Origin: Trachythela sp. YZ-2020
Taxonomy: Eukaryota; Cnidaria; Anthozoa; Malacalcyonacea; Clavulariidae
NCBI GenBank assembly: GCA_016169945.1
Contig: JADLSH010000368.1
Location: forward strand, 1,426,001-1,490,000
Direction: 5' to 3'
Length of the DNA: 64,000 nucleotides
The translations under genes and the position numbers were made by a program. Positions 10,957-22,144 of the stretch are shown one piece after another (positions within the stretch are counted from its first letter, which is position 1; each line of letters opens with the position of its first letter). The notes below the pieces were generated by a model. That model was not told the origin of the DNA, did not search any database, and saw nothing but the letters and a program-made list of their open reading frames with translations.

Positions 10957-13235
10957 TATTCCCTAAGGAAATGTTTAACACATTTCATTTTCAAATTAAT
11001 TTTATCAATCTATTTTAATCAATTTTACTCTTTATCACATGTACGAAATGTGATTGTTGGCAAGATAAAATGGTAAGTTTTGTTCTTTAAAATTTTCTGT
11101 ATCCCTTCCCCCTTTTTTCCTTACACAGGTAAATTCACATACTAAATATTTGTTGGGTTTCGGAATTCTTACTGAGCATCATTACACTGACTGGTACCAT
11201 CTGAACAGCTGGATTACACAGAAATGTATATTTACTTGATACTTGATGGTTGTTTCAAAATAAAATGGATATATTACATCATCTCTTATGGGGTGCAATC
11301 TGCTATACGAGGAATTATGTATTTCCAACATGTCATATGGGTGTGGATCCTGTGGAATATGTTTCAAAGTTGTTTTGGAGAGATACACCATTATGTTGGT
11401 TTGCTGTATAATCATGTATTTCGACAACTCACTGGGCAATACAGATGAACACTGATGGAACCAAATGTTGATTAAATACATGTATGAAACATCTACAGAT
11501 GGGAACAAAGAGTCAAAGACTGTTCTGACAGACTGCACATGGCAAATGCATTATCAATATCTTATGAACACAGACAACCAGCTAATTGCACCATTGACAA
11601 CTTTGAAGTAAACAATGACTTCTATTAACATTTGATGTTGGTACCATGCAAGAGTTCCATTAACAATAGCACACTCAGATATCTTGCTTAATACTGTACA
11701 GTATATACAATTTACAATAGTATAGTGTTGTAGTCGCAGTGTTGTAATCTCAACGTTTTGACAACAAAATAAATCAATACATACAGTGTATCATTAGCAA
11801 TTTCAATAAGTTCAATATTTAATACTAATTATATTCCGGAATTTTCATGCAGTTTCTGCGTCAAGGCAGCACTTTCCTTGCGATAGTAACTCCTAGGTTT
11901 AATATAAAGTGAAAATACATTCCAACTCAAGTGGATTAAATAATGAATATCTCAACTTTCGTACTCGCCCCAGGTTAGCACCATAGTAGTACGCGAGTAC
12001 ACGACAGTTTTGCGACTTGTCCGATCGCTCTCAGCGTGCGTCAGTTAATCGAGGATTCCCAGATACTTGTCATTTATCCTACGGTGCCCTCAGGGTTCCT
12101 ACTTAGGGATCTTGCAATTCACTATTTACGCTAGTAAACTCTTCGAAGTTATCAGGCATATCTTCCAGACGCTCACGCGTACGCTGATGATTCACAGCTG
12201 TACTTATTGTTGACGCCAGACAGTTCTGTGAGTGAAACTGAGGCATTAAATGCAATGGAACAGTGCATTAGAGATGTAAGGACATGGATGATTATTGACA
12301 AGATGAAACAGGGCATTTATTAATACAGTAGCGTGGTGGGGCATTTGCCCCAGTGGGCCCTTTCTATTGCCCCACCACTGAAGGCAAAATGGGCTTGCTG
12401 CCCCAGTTGACTGGGTCCTTTGACCAGAAGTTATGAACTTTCAAAGGCGATAACAAAACAACAATTCAATAGTTTTGTTATATATATTTAGCGAATTGAG
12501 TGTAAAATGCGAACAAAAATATCTTTGTTAAGAGGAAGATGTCATCAAGTTCCTGCTTTTGGGAACACGTTTAGGATCCAACAATGTTGATTTCCAAATA
12601 GATTCTTACATTTACACTGGCATGGAAACAGGGGCGGACTGGCTACCTCAGAGGGGCCCGGGCAATCTGGGCTAGAAGGTACACCGCACCCCCTCCCCCA
12701 TTTTCTTTTAACGACACAGCTCCGTAACCTGTACTGCTTTGCCTGTACTTGCCTAGATTTCAAAGATAGGTTAAAGGATTGCGCGGGGTGTACAGAATAC
12801 TAAGATCGTGGCATTTGTGTCAGGTATAAGTAGGGTAGGCCGGGGGCATGCTCCCCCAGGGAAAATATGAAATTAGAACCCTGGAAACACCATTTGATGC
12901 GTTCTAAGCAGCGGATTGACTTCAAGTCTTCCCCTAAAGCGCGTATATTTTAGACAAAAACAAGAGAAAAAAAACCCCACAAAAATGAAAAAATCTATTT
13001 ATCAATAAAACAAAATGTTCACTAAAATATTATTATCTTGCAGTGTTGTAGTCAAATCCACAAATTACGAGTCCAAGTACAAGTCCAAGTCCTATACATT
13101 CAAGTCCCGTCCAAGTCCAAGTTCCTTAGCAAAACTTCAAGTCCAGCGTTTCCGAGTCCGAGTCTTGACTGAATATTTCGAGTTCAAGTCCGAGTCCAAG
13201 TCCAAAATGATAAAGACTTTAACCATATTAAAAAT
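10957..13235 (+). repeat. Duplicated block, copy B
   Basis: Second copy of 2088-5363 in the same orientation. It lacks the two MITEs of copy A, so it preserves both empty sites. It also has small indels and stops abruptly inside the GTCCAA-rich hAT element (about 13235), followed by unrelated sequence. The duplicated unit therefore already held the hAT insertion. Confidence 0.85.
12087..12320 (+). pseudogene. Decayed LINE RT fragment (copy B)
   Basis: Near-identical partner of 3208-3440. It carries the PQGS block and the AYADDSQLYLLLTPDS block in two frames, and then an EALNAMEQCIRDVRTWM stretch. The shared frameshift shows that the decay predates the duplication. Confidence 0.75.
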
Positions 13236-13610
13236 AGGTACGCAAAGCGTACATGTATCTGCGCATGTGTATTTGCATAGATATCAATGCATGAGGTCAA
13301 TATCACTCAATGAGTGGATGAACGTTTGTTGCTTTTAAAAAACTGTGCATAAAGGGACGAAGGCCTATAGCCCATGGGAGCATTTTTTAAAACGATTGTG
13401 AAACCTTAACATTTTAGTCTTTTATGCTTGAGAATAAAGGTTATGTTAGCAGCACTATTTACACACCACATATAAATATTACATACAATCAACTCATTTA
13501 GTCCCCCTAGTCACAACAGTTTGGGAAAGAAATGCCAAACTGTGCTTATATCTTTATAATCAAATATCAAAAGTAAACTTAATATAAGGTGTTGTTGACT
13601 ATTGAAGTGA
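13236..13610. other. Noncoding stretch, no gene seen
   Basis: Unique-looking AT-rich sequence between the end of block B and the next LINE tail. It contains the short palindrome GTACGCAAAGCGTAC near 13239. No reading frame is supported. Confidence 0.4.
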
Positions 13611-13623
13611 CAAACAATGACCA

Positions 13624-13928
13624 TTCTCAGTTGCTGCACCGAGAATCTGGAACCTGCTCCCAATGAACATTAGATCGATTAGTAACATCAACATTTTTAA
13701 ATCCGAATTGAAAACACATCTTTTTAAGCAAACTTACGATTTGTAATTATTCTTAGGTTTTAATTGACATTCTTAGTATATCTTATTAACATTTTTAACA
13801 TTAACATTTTAATAACAATTTACTGTAAATATACGTAACAGTTTTGTAAAGTATAATATGACATTGTAAAGCGCTTAGGACAGCAATGTATAGGCGCTAC
13901 ATAAGTACCATTATTATTATTATTATAG
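13624..13928 (+). pseudogene. L2/CR1-like LINE 3' end with RT tail and (ATT)n
   Basis: An open frame from 13624 to 13746 encodes FSVAAPRIWNLLP and then FKSELKTHLFKQTYDL and a stop. This is the C-terminal tail of L2/CR1 polymerases. After about 110 bp comes the classical 3' terminus, AAAGCGCTTAGGACAGC followed by GGCGCTACATAAGTACC, and then (ATT)n. The copy is strongly 5'-truncated. Confidence 0.85.
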
Positions 13929-14346
13929 TTGCGCGTTTTTTCCTATAAATGACCAATTGCTGGATTTTATGCAAGTATTGCAGTATTTATCAGGTTCAAA
14001 AGTACACAAAAGAACACATACCAACGCTGAAAACAAGAGCCAACTGGAAATACTTTACTGATTACTCTGGGCACGTGGAATCTCCAGGCAGACTCCAGGC
14101 TAAAAGTAAGTATACAGTCGAACCTCTACTTACGGACACCTCCCGGAAGCGGACACCTCTTGTACGCGGACACTGTTTTTGGGTCCCGGCCAATACGCTA
14201 TTATATTACTATATTTACAACCTCTCCTAGGCGGACACCTCCCGTAAGCGGACGCGGACACCAAAACAACCTACCCAAATAACATTATAACCTCTTGTAA
14301 GCGGACACACTTGATTTATTTTCTGTTAAATTAATAATTATGCCGC

Positions 14347-17300
14347 CTACACACGTAAAAATCTCACATCTTGTTGACAAGTTGTTGGCTTAACAAGCTT
14401 GTAGCAAGCTTGTTGACAAGTTGTAACAAGCTTGTCATTTTATCAAGCTATAGCAAACTTGTGTCATCAAGCTTGCTACAACTTGTTGGTTTGCAGACTT
14501 GTAGCAAGTTGTTGGAACAACTTGAATCAAGCTTGTTGAAACAAGCCATATCATGCGTGTTAGAACAACTTGTTGACAAGTTGATGTGGTCGTGAAGTTG
14601 TAACAAGTCCGTTTCAACAAGCTTGTAGCAAGACTGTTTTAACAAGTATGTACCAAGAGTTGCGAACAACTTGTTACGTACGGCATTGTTAACGGCAAGA
14701 GTTTTCATACAACAGCTGAACCGATTTGAACTTGGCAAAACCGTATTTTATTGGTGGTTGCTAAGCGTTGTTATGCAGAATGAAAGTTATGGCGAAAGCA
14801 AGAAAAGCTGACTTTCAAGACTTCAAGTTTCTGTGGTTTCAACGGCAAAATCATATGGTTTAAATTTTCTTTATTTTTGAAGTTTGAAGAGAAAAATATC
14901 AAAAAAATAGCTGGTAAGTCCGTAAGTGTTATATTTTATAGCTATTAAAGATTTAAAGTTAGCGCGCTTGAGTAGATTTTGTAAAATTATCGCCTAAACA
15001 TTACGGTTTTTTGTTTTAGTATTTATGCTGTAATCTTTGTATGCTAATATGCTTTATTGCTTTCTGGTGGTAACTAGCAGAATGAAACCGTTGATTTCTC
15101 GCATTTACCCAGGCCCTGACTTAATCCAGTTAAACAATATTCATTATTTATAAATTTAGCTCAAACCTCTGTACTCAGCAGCCTAATTTAACTGCCCCTG
15201 TCAGAGATAAAACTCTGGACAGGCATTTTACATGCATTGATCACTGAATATTTTGTATTGAAGTGCAAAATATATATTTTAGTAAACAAAATTCATATTA
15301 ATGTGAACCCTTCTAGCATAAAACATTAGCTATCATATTTTTGCTGCTGGGTGAATTGAGTACTGATTGTCATGGTCTTTTGGTCTAATAATATTATTAT
15401 TAAAAACTTAAAAAAGCAAATTTAATTGGGGTATGAGATCTGCCATTGCCCATAAATATCAACATATATTGTCATGGTCAAGGCATTTCAGACCATAAAT
15501 CAATTGAAATGCATGGCACATGCAGAACCTGGGGGCTGTATGACATATTAAATTTCCAAACAGTAGCCAAAATAGGCATAACTTAAAAAGAAGGGGTCTA
15601 AACTCAAGAAGGGCTCTACTTGATTTTGCCTGGAACACTGCTGCCATGAATAGCCTGGGAGCCAGGTGGGTCAGGTATAACAGGTTTATTATTACAATAT
15701 ACAGAATTTCGAGAAGAATAAGAAACATGATATGTGGGACCTATAAACAATAGAACAGCCAAATTTATGAATGACATTAACTGGGTATAATTTTATAGGT
15801 ACAGTCTGTGGCTTTCTTAACATGGTATCTGGAGGGAAATTATGGCAGATCCACAAGAATATCATCAAATAAAGAAATTTGTGGTTCTTCATAGAAGGAG
15901 TGCAACCATCCTCAGAAAGGAAAAGAAAATGTTTAGTAAATGAAGTGACCGAACTATTACAGACAGAAGATTGACACAGACAAGTAATTGAGATATACAG
16001 GGATTGGCCAGTTTATTTTCATTAAATTAAATTTTTAACACCGTTCTACTCTAATACTATTCATATACATATATAGTACAACATATATCCATATCCTAAT
16101 AATCCTATTATTATTCTCCACATAAACCATAATTTAGGGGTGTATAGGACATGGGCAGTCTTGATTCCAATAATTATATAATTATAATAATTGAACAGAA
16201 GCCCTGAATCTGACATAAAAATAGACATACAACTACTGTTATATCAAAAGCATTTAAATGTCTGAGTGTTTAAGTTTTGTTCTAAAACAAGCAACTTCAA
16301 GTTCTAGTTGCATGATTATCTCTTTGCACACCAGTCAATGTAAGCCTTGCCCACCCCAGGGCACAGATAGGCAGGCCAGACTGGATTTTTGAAGCTGGGG
16401 AAAGCCTATGTGCAGTCAGGGGGAGGTGGGGGATGTAAATTGACTGGTGCATAATATCTTTGTAACCAAATTCTTCCTACAGATTATTTCCATCTTGGAT
16501 TTATACCTAAATCACAATTAAGAAAGGTTGCATTAATGTTTCCTAAAAATGCTGCTGTGGGTTTGTGTTGGAACTGCAATAAAGTCTGAAAAGTTCAAAA
16601 GATGCCAATATTCAGAGAAAAGGCCATTCCCATGCTACTGCACGACTGCCTGAGTGTTTTGAGTCTTTTTAGGTACAGTAGTTTCAAAAAACCCATGGCA
16701 GCTGATTCTTACAAAAGTATAAAACCCTTTATTATAATTACAGTCAAATCCGGTGTTCTGTTACGAGCAACATTTGCAATATTGTCACACACAATATTGA
16801 TTTGGAGATTGCTCTGTGCAATTCGCAATATTGAAATTCACAACCAATGTCCTGATTTGACTGTAATAAAACTGGTAACAATGACATATATATTGACATT
16901 GACATGCAACCCTTGTCCCTTGATTTGTATTAATGAAGGCAAAAGAGAGACAGTTTTGTAATTGTGCCATGAGAACATAATCTATTGTACATTATTTCAT
17001 TTTTGAATGCCTGTATCACAAGGCCCTGACAAAGGTTGCACTGTCAGTTTGTCAACTCCATCAAAACACGATATTGAAATAGAATACTCTGAAAAACCCC
17101 ACTTTAATTGCATGCAAAATATGTAAATGATAGTTTTACCTTTGTATTTAAATCTGTAGTTTATGTATTTACTAATCTTTGTTCTCTTCTTTCAAAATAA
17201 TATGAAATTTTAAGCAAAGTTTGTGTTGTCTGTTTTTTTATCGCTTCCCCCCCCGGAAAACACGCGAAGTGAAAATCACACGCGTGTTTTCTGGATAATA

Positions 17301-17637
17301 TTCGCGGGCTTTTGCGTGGGTTTACGCGAGCCGCCATGTTTGTTACAAACTTGTTGAATCGAGCTTGTTACGGATTGATTTCGACAAGCTTGCTACAGCT
17401 CCGTGTCAACAAACCTGTACCAAGTTGTTGACAAGCTTGCTACAACCTTGTTGGCAACAACCTTGCTACGGCTCTGTCACAACAACCTTGCTGCAAGAAC
17501 GGGAACAAGTTGTTACAAGGCTGTTTCAACATCATGGGACAAGCGGTGCGAACACATCCTGTTGACAAGATGTTGATGCAGACTTGCTACAAGTCTGCTG
17601 CAGGTTTGTTACAACTTGTGCGTTTTTACGTGTGTAG
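14347..17637. mobile_element. Nested element with CTACACACGTAAAAA ends and ACTTGTTGACAAG subterminal arrays
   Basis: The inverted termini read CTACACACGTAAAAA (14347) and TTTTTACGTGTGTAG (ends 17637). Just inside each end lies a roughly 300-bp array of imperfect units built on ACAAGTTGT, CAAGCTTGT and TAGCAAG (14365-14690 and 17340-17620), in opposite orientation. Such long subterminal satellites are known from a few DNA-transposon superfamilies. I could not assign one, because the interior (14750-17300) shows no convincing protein and I found no target duplication. Confidence 0.7.
14750..17300. other. Interior of nested element, no recognised gene
   Basis: About 2.5 kb of AT-rich sequence. 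Short open frames occur on both strands, but none shows a family motif or sustained length. If the element ever encoded a transposase it is deleted or intron-broken beyond recognition. A C-run (CCCCCCCC) lies at about 17248. Confidence 0.4.
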
Positions 17638-18164
17638 TTGACTTAATACAGTATTAGAATACGTCCCTTTGAAAGAACCCGACATTAAAACAACGACCAA
17701 AGCTGCAAATGTTGCAGAAAATCTTCTAGATTTCGCGTATTTCACGGGCAACGAAGAACTTTGCCTTAAATAAATGTTAATGACATTCAGTACAGACATA
17801 CGTTTAGCGGGACAAAAACAAGCGCCGGCACATAACAGATTTTTTCAAGCCATCTTAGCTGAACTATAGTCTCATATTTACAACGGCAATATAGATATTA
17901 AATTGGTAATGTTTGTATATAATCTAGGGACACAAAGGTTTTACGGTGGGGTTTTTCGAGTAAATTTGCAATAATAGCTGTCAATAATATAGTCATATTA
18001 ACATCATTATTAAAAGAATCATGTTTCAACAATTGCGTAATCAGTTAAATATTAACCAACCTCTCATAAGCGGACAGCTCCCGTAAGCGGACACCGGGTC
18101 GTGGTCCCGAGGGTGTCCGCTTACGGGGAGGTTCGACTGTAGGCGAATCGAAGTAGTTTGCGCC

Positions 18165-18462
18165 ACCTTACCGTCTAAATAGTGTGTTCGTACGCTATAT
18201 CCAAGCCCAAGTTGAAGTGCTAGATTGGAAATGTAATAAATCGAACATTTAACACATAGACAGTCATACAATATGAGTTTACCTGTTAATGTCCGTCCAG
18301 CATTGAATTCATCTAGAAATGTCGGCAACATTACGCCAAAATTCGCTATATTCCCCAACAAAAATATATTTATCAAAAAGGAACATGTACAAATGATCAT
18401 TCCTTTGTACCTTGTGCATGCTTCTGTATCAGCCATATTTCAATATATCTAAACTTTATTTT
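18165..18462. repeat. Duplicated segment with SLC16 first exon, copy 2 (right part)
   Basis: Matches 8993-9290. The left part of this copy is at 14058-14112, on the other side of the pogo-like insertion. Identity is very high over the exon and its flanks and stops at ACTTTATT, upstream of the start codon. Confidence 0.75.
18283..18436 (-). CDS. SLC16-like (monocarboxylate transporter) first exon, copy 2
   Basis: Same length (154 bp), same start and same GTAAAC donor (18282-18277) as the exon at 9119-9272. The protein differs at a few residues only (for example GMIIC for GTIIC, GNIANF for GTIANF). It encodes the N-terminal tail and the first transmembrane helix of a monocarboxylate-transporter-like carrier. 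It lies downstream, in minus-strand order, of the internal SLC16 exon at 32.2 kb. It therefore starts another gene copy rather than continuing that one. No following exon could be identified within the pogo-like insertion or beyond. Confidence 0.65.
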
Positions 18463-18733
18463 AAATGAGGTTATGCAATAACCAAGGTTAACAGCTAGGT
18501 AACCATGCCTCGATACGTCAGCACGTCACGTGACCGAGGGGGGTATGTAACATGAGAGCGGTCGACGTTTGGCGTCAGTTACCGTTGCGTGCTATTTTTT
18601 GTGGTCTTACTTTATTAAAAATTCTGTTGGTTACCGAAATGGATTCTGAGGTGGATCATGGACAAGCTTCGACCAGTTCTGCGCAGCCGAACGTGGATAC
18701 AGAGCAACCTAGTGCTACAGATCGGAATACCGA
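18463..18733 (+). other. Short unassigned stretch with a 32-residue open frame
   Basis: A GC-richer stretch holds an ATG at 18640 that opens MDSEVDHGQASTSSAQPN and about 14 more polar residues. It reads into a stop just before the LINE at 18734. The Ser/Gln/Thr-rich start could be a first exon or the N-terminus of a repeat protein. I do not recognise it. Confidence 0.25.
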
Positions 18734-19940
18734 GTGAAGAAGGCTAAACAACGCTATTTGGAAACAAAAATAAAACAATGTGAAAATGTTGATGCACGGA
18801 GATGGTGGAAAGAAGTGAAACGACTTGCCGGCATGAATAATACCAATAAAATGACTAGCATGTTCCACGGAAATCGTTGGCTTGAGGGTGCTGACCTTGC
18901 AAACCATATCAACTGTTTTATTCAGGCAACTACTGATATACCTAAATTAAGTGCAGTGCCAATTACTACTGACATCCCGAATTTATACAGAATCACAGTG
19001 GACGAAGTGGACCGCGAATGATCTAAGATTAAATATCACAAAGCAACTGGTCCTGATAATCTCCCTAATTGGATATTAAGGGATTATTCACACATCCTAA
19101 GCCTCCCACTGTGCTCCATTTTTAATGCTTCGGTTGAGGAAGCATGTTTGCCAGAAATTTGGAGAAGCGCAGATGTTATACCGTGTCCTAAAACGACTCC
19201 AGTTAGGCATGCCGAATCCGATCTTCGACCAATCTCTCTGACGCCTGTAATGAGTAAAGTTCTGGAGTCCTTCATTTGTAAATGGCTGTTGGACTCGATA
19301 TCCCACATGATAGACCCTTACCAGTTTGGCTCTATAAAAAACTCTTGCACCACTGATGCTCTGATGTTTATGATCCATCAGTGGTTCGAGGCACTTGATA
19401 GATCCAGATCCTTGGTCAGAGTATGTTTACTAGATTTTTCTAAATCATTCGATAAGATCGACCATAATTTGCTGATTGACAAATTAAGATACATGAATGT
19501 CCATCCTGTATTGATTAACTGGATCATTGCGTTTCTCTCTGGCCGCTAACAACGTGTCAAGCTAAATCAATCTACTTCCAATTGGGTAAATGTTCATGCG
19601 GGAGTACCACAGGGTACCAAGCTTGGTCCTCTGTTGTTCCTGCATGGTGACGATCAATGACATGAAACCTTGTAGGAACACAGTTAAATATGTGGATGAT
19701 TCTACTCTATTTGAAATTGTACTGCAAAACACAAGATCTAAACTTGTTTCAACGCTATCTAGAACTATCGAGTGGGTTGAAAGAAATCATATGGAACTAA
19801 ATGGGAAAAAGGTAAAAGAATTGAGAATTTCCTTCTCGAACTCGTCTTTTGATCTGGGTAATCAGCTAATGATCAACCAGCAAAATGTGGATGTTGTCAA
19901 CAAAGCTAAGCTACTTGGCCATCCAATGTTGTATTTATAA
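18734..19940 (+). pseudogene. LINE (CR1/L2-like) reverse transcriptase, broken
   Basis: Collinear with the LINE at the left edge but reaching further toward the 5' side. Landmarks are the pre-RT helix RRWWKEVKRLAGM, ATGPDNLPNWIL, DLRPISLTPVMSKVLESF, CLLDFSKSFDKIDH (block A), AGVPQGTKLGPLLF (block B) and VKYVDDSTLF (block C, YVDD). The thumb ends at VNKAKLLG. Breaks include a stop at about 19018-19020, a stop at 19547-19549 after the AFLSGR block, and a frameshift near 19640. The C-terminal third is missing and is replaced by a tandem repeat from about 19920. Confidence 0.85.
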
Positions 19941-20090
19941 CGTATCTTAATGAATGATTCAATATTGGAGAGTTTTATACCATATATATGCAGTGGTTTT
20001 TTTATAGAACAAATTACATTAGTGCATCCAATGTTGTATTTATATATGTAATCTTAATGAATGTAATTTCAATATTGTATATATATATAT
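19919..20090. repeat. Two-unit tandem repeat (CATCCAATGTTGTATTTAT)
   Basis: CATCCAATGTTGTATTTAT followed by CTTAATGAATG occurs at 19919 and again at 20024 (spacing about 105 bp). It ends in a (TA)n run at 20078-20090. It directly follows the truncated LINE. Confidence 0.6.
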
Positions 20091-20206
20091 TTTCGCTTAC
20101 CTCAGAACTTGTCTGCAACAGGCTGTTTCATCTGTAAAAGAATCATCAGGCAGTTTTCTTGCAGATGAAACAGCCTGTTGCAGACAAGTTTTGAGGTAAG
20201 CGAAAA
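20091..20206. repeat. Foldback hairpin, about 43-bp arms
   Basis: The left arm (TTCGCTTACCTCAGAACTTG onwards, 20092-20134) is the near-perfect inverse of the right arm (20162-20204). The loop is 27 bp. Only one or two mismatches separate the arms. (TA)n sits next to it. It may be a tiny foldback element or an inverted duplicate of a repeat end. Confidence 0.8.
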
Positions 20207-21050
20207 TCTATAATTTGCTCTAACTATATGTTGTCGAGCACTCTTTGCGTTTCGTAGACCTAAACCTACACGTATATATATATATAATGGAGATCTTAAG
20301 ATTGGCAATGGAGATCTTAACATTTACGTATGTTTACGATTACGTCGAACCGCAAACCGCTAGCGATCACGTGACTAGACTCCCGCGGTCGAATTTGCGG
20401 TAAATTTTCAGGTTTTCAACGTGTGGAAATTGTTTTCGCGTATAAATAATCCCTCAGAATCTTTTTCGAAAATATCAAACTATATTTTAGTATCGCTAGA
20501 ATAAATGTTTAAAACATCATCTTAGCTTCATATTGCACTTATTTTGAAACACGAAAAACGAAAAACTAAGCTTGGAAAAAACTATAAGGCTTTCAAAACA
20601 AGATGGCACGATGAAACTATATAAGCTTTCAAAACAAGATGGCAGCTTATACTCAAAAACATCTCAGAGTTTGTACTTCAATCTTAATCTCCTCAAGATG
20701 TATTACCTCGATCTGACGTCTAACCTCAAACTGCAGTTTGAGGTTTGAAGTAAATATTTTAAGCCTCAATCTTAAGGTCTCTAGTATCTCAAGTTTACGC
20801 CAATGTATTCCATCAGCTGAAAGGGTCACTCAACTCGAGACGATGGGAAACCCGACGCAAGTTCCTACAGATATACGCGCACGTCGGGAGGGGTAGGAGG
20901 CAGAAGTCTTCAGAGCCAGATTTCTTATTTGTTGTCGCTTTATTGTTGCGAGTTTCTTTTTTGCGGCGGGGGAATCTCAGGCTTTTCCCGTAAAGCAGCG
21001 CTTCAATGGGTCAAACAACGAGTCAGAGCAAGACAACAAAGTCATTTTTT
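20207..21050. other. Unassigned stretch, no gene seen
   Basis: Contains a direct repeat of TGGAGATCTTAA (20288 and 20310) and a repeated ACAAGATGGCA (20599 and 20635). AT-rich at first and GC-richer after 20800. The open frame near 20929 has no recognisable content. Confidence 0.35.
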
Positions 21051-21140
21051 TACCTTTGTCGGTCTCTCTCATAATTCAGCCCGGAGAGCGAACTTGGTCC
21101 CGGCCCGTCAAATTCCTGTGCCAAATTTCAAAAAAGAATA

Positions 21141-21522
21141 GTGTCGCATGAATTTATTGAAATGTCAGATTTATGCCCAGAAAACGTAGAAGACCCCACC
21201 CCCAATAGCAAGTACCTTTACCTTAAGGTGAAGGTACGAAAAACTAAAACAAAATTCAAACAAAAAGAGAACGCGGTAACTGACATTCTGGACTGGGTAG
21301 AATGGCTACATGGCGATGCTCACATGGTCGATTTACCTAGCCACTGTCCGCGCTGGTCAAAGCTTTCATTCGCACGACCGCGCGCTTCGGGGCAAAGCGG
21401 CTGGAGTGCGACCGCGCTTTCCCGCGCCGCCGACCGGAGTATTCAACTTATTGGATTGTTATGAATGGACATTCAACTACCATACGGCATTCGTGAATCG
21501 TACAGTGTCGGCTAGAAATTAA
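21141..21522 (+). pseudogene. Possible DIRS/gag-like ORF fragment
   Basis: An open frame of 107 residues begins FIEMSDLCPEN a few residues in. It continues with a lysine-rich segment and TDILDWVEWLHG before its content becomes Arg/Pro-rich. A second frame (21310-21522) overlaps and may be its continuation after a frameshift. The E-[MF]-x-[DE]-L-L-P-E-N followed by D-I-L-x-W-V-E-x pattern resembles the first ORF of DIRS-type retroelements, from memory of such proteins. The call is tentative because no zinc-knuckle is clear. Confidence 0.35.
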
Positions 21523-21739
21523 TCTAAACCCTCCTCAGCGCGTAGCTTTCGTGAAGAACCCCGAAAGGGTAAACCCTCAGCAATTTCATACTTCATCATG
21601 GAATGGGGGATTTTGCAAACTTTTTGCGCCTACCAATTCCGATGCCGATTCCGACACTGCTGCTGCAACGGCTCGCACCGGCGTTTACGCCAACACCATC
21701 TTCGAGTCACAGCGAAATTGAAACCGCTCTCCCGAAGGT

Positions 21740-21919
21740 AAATAAACGAAACCGCTCTGCGGAGGTAAATAATCCAGTTCCTATCGTCTTGTGGAAAGCA
21801 CGTTTAAATAGACCAATCAGACGCTCAAATTGGCCTCCCCAATATGGCGCTCTGCTGAGATTAAACTGCCACGAAATACCTTTGTCTGCGAGAAAGTCAT
21901 GCAACTGTTCGTCTTGCAT
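21740..21919 (-). pseudogene. BEL/Pao integrase, C-terminal part of catalytic core
   Basis: Encodes GISWQFNLSRAPYWGGQFER and then LIGLFKRAFHKTIG. This is the third-acid block of retroelement integrases (A-P-x-x-G-G-x-x-E with the catalytic Glu in QFER). The two Asp blocks that should precede it are absent, because the sequence on its right is replaced by a microsatellite and a LINE. The frame decays after the LFTSAERF residues. Confidence 0.75.
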
Positions 21920-21959
21920 TAATTGTTTTCTTCAGCCACTTAGCCGCAGCGACAAACCA

Positions 21960-21987
21960 CCACACTCATTTGTCAATCCACCACACT

Positions 21988-22028
<41 letters not shown>

Positions 22029-22144
22029 TATACTACTACTATATATACTACTACTACTACTATATATACTACTACTACTACTATATATACTACTACTACT
22101 ACTATATATACTACTACTACTACTATATATACTACTACTACTAC
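21960..22144. repeat. (CTA)n / CTACTATATA microsatellite
   Basis: A run of CTA triplets (from 21988) passes into about six units of an imperfect 21-22-bp motif, (TAC)n followed by TATATA. Long apparent reading frames on both strands here are only translations of the repeat. Confidence 0.95.

Larger units (their letters stand above)
14115..18139. mobile_element. Pogo/Tigger-like element, 4.0 kb, TA target site
   Basis: The ends are inverted (CAGTCGAACCTC at 14115, GAGGTTCGACTG ending at 18139). TA stands on each side (14113-14114 and 18140-18141). Subterminal GCGGACACC/GGTGTCCGC repeats lie in both arms. This is the usual look of pogo-like Tc1/mariner elements. Most of the interior (14347-17637) is a second, nested element. 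The remaining right arm holds an orphan open frame (17644-17772: EYVPLKEPDIKTTTKAANV and about 20 more residues) that could be a transposase remnant, but I cannot place it. Confidence 0.8.

Noticed and set aside
14371..14738. Overlapping ORFs of 61-96 codons on both strands
   Set aside because: They lie within the ACTTGTTGACAAG subterminal array and follow its period.
16602..16961. 119-codon ORF inside the nested element
   Set aside because: No transposase motif or homology pattern; length is compatible with chance in AT-rich DNA.
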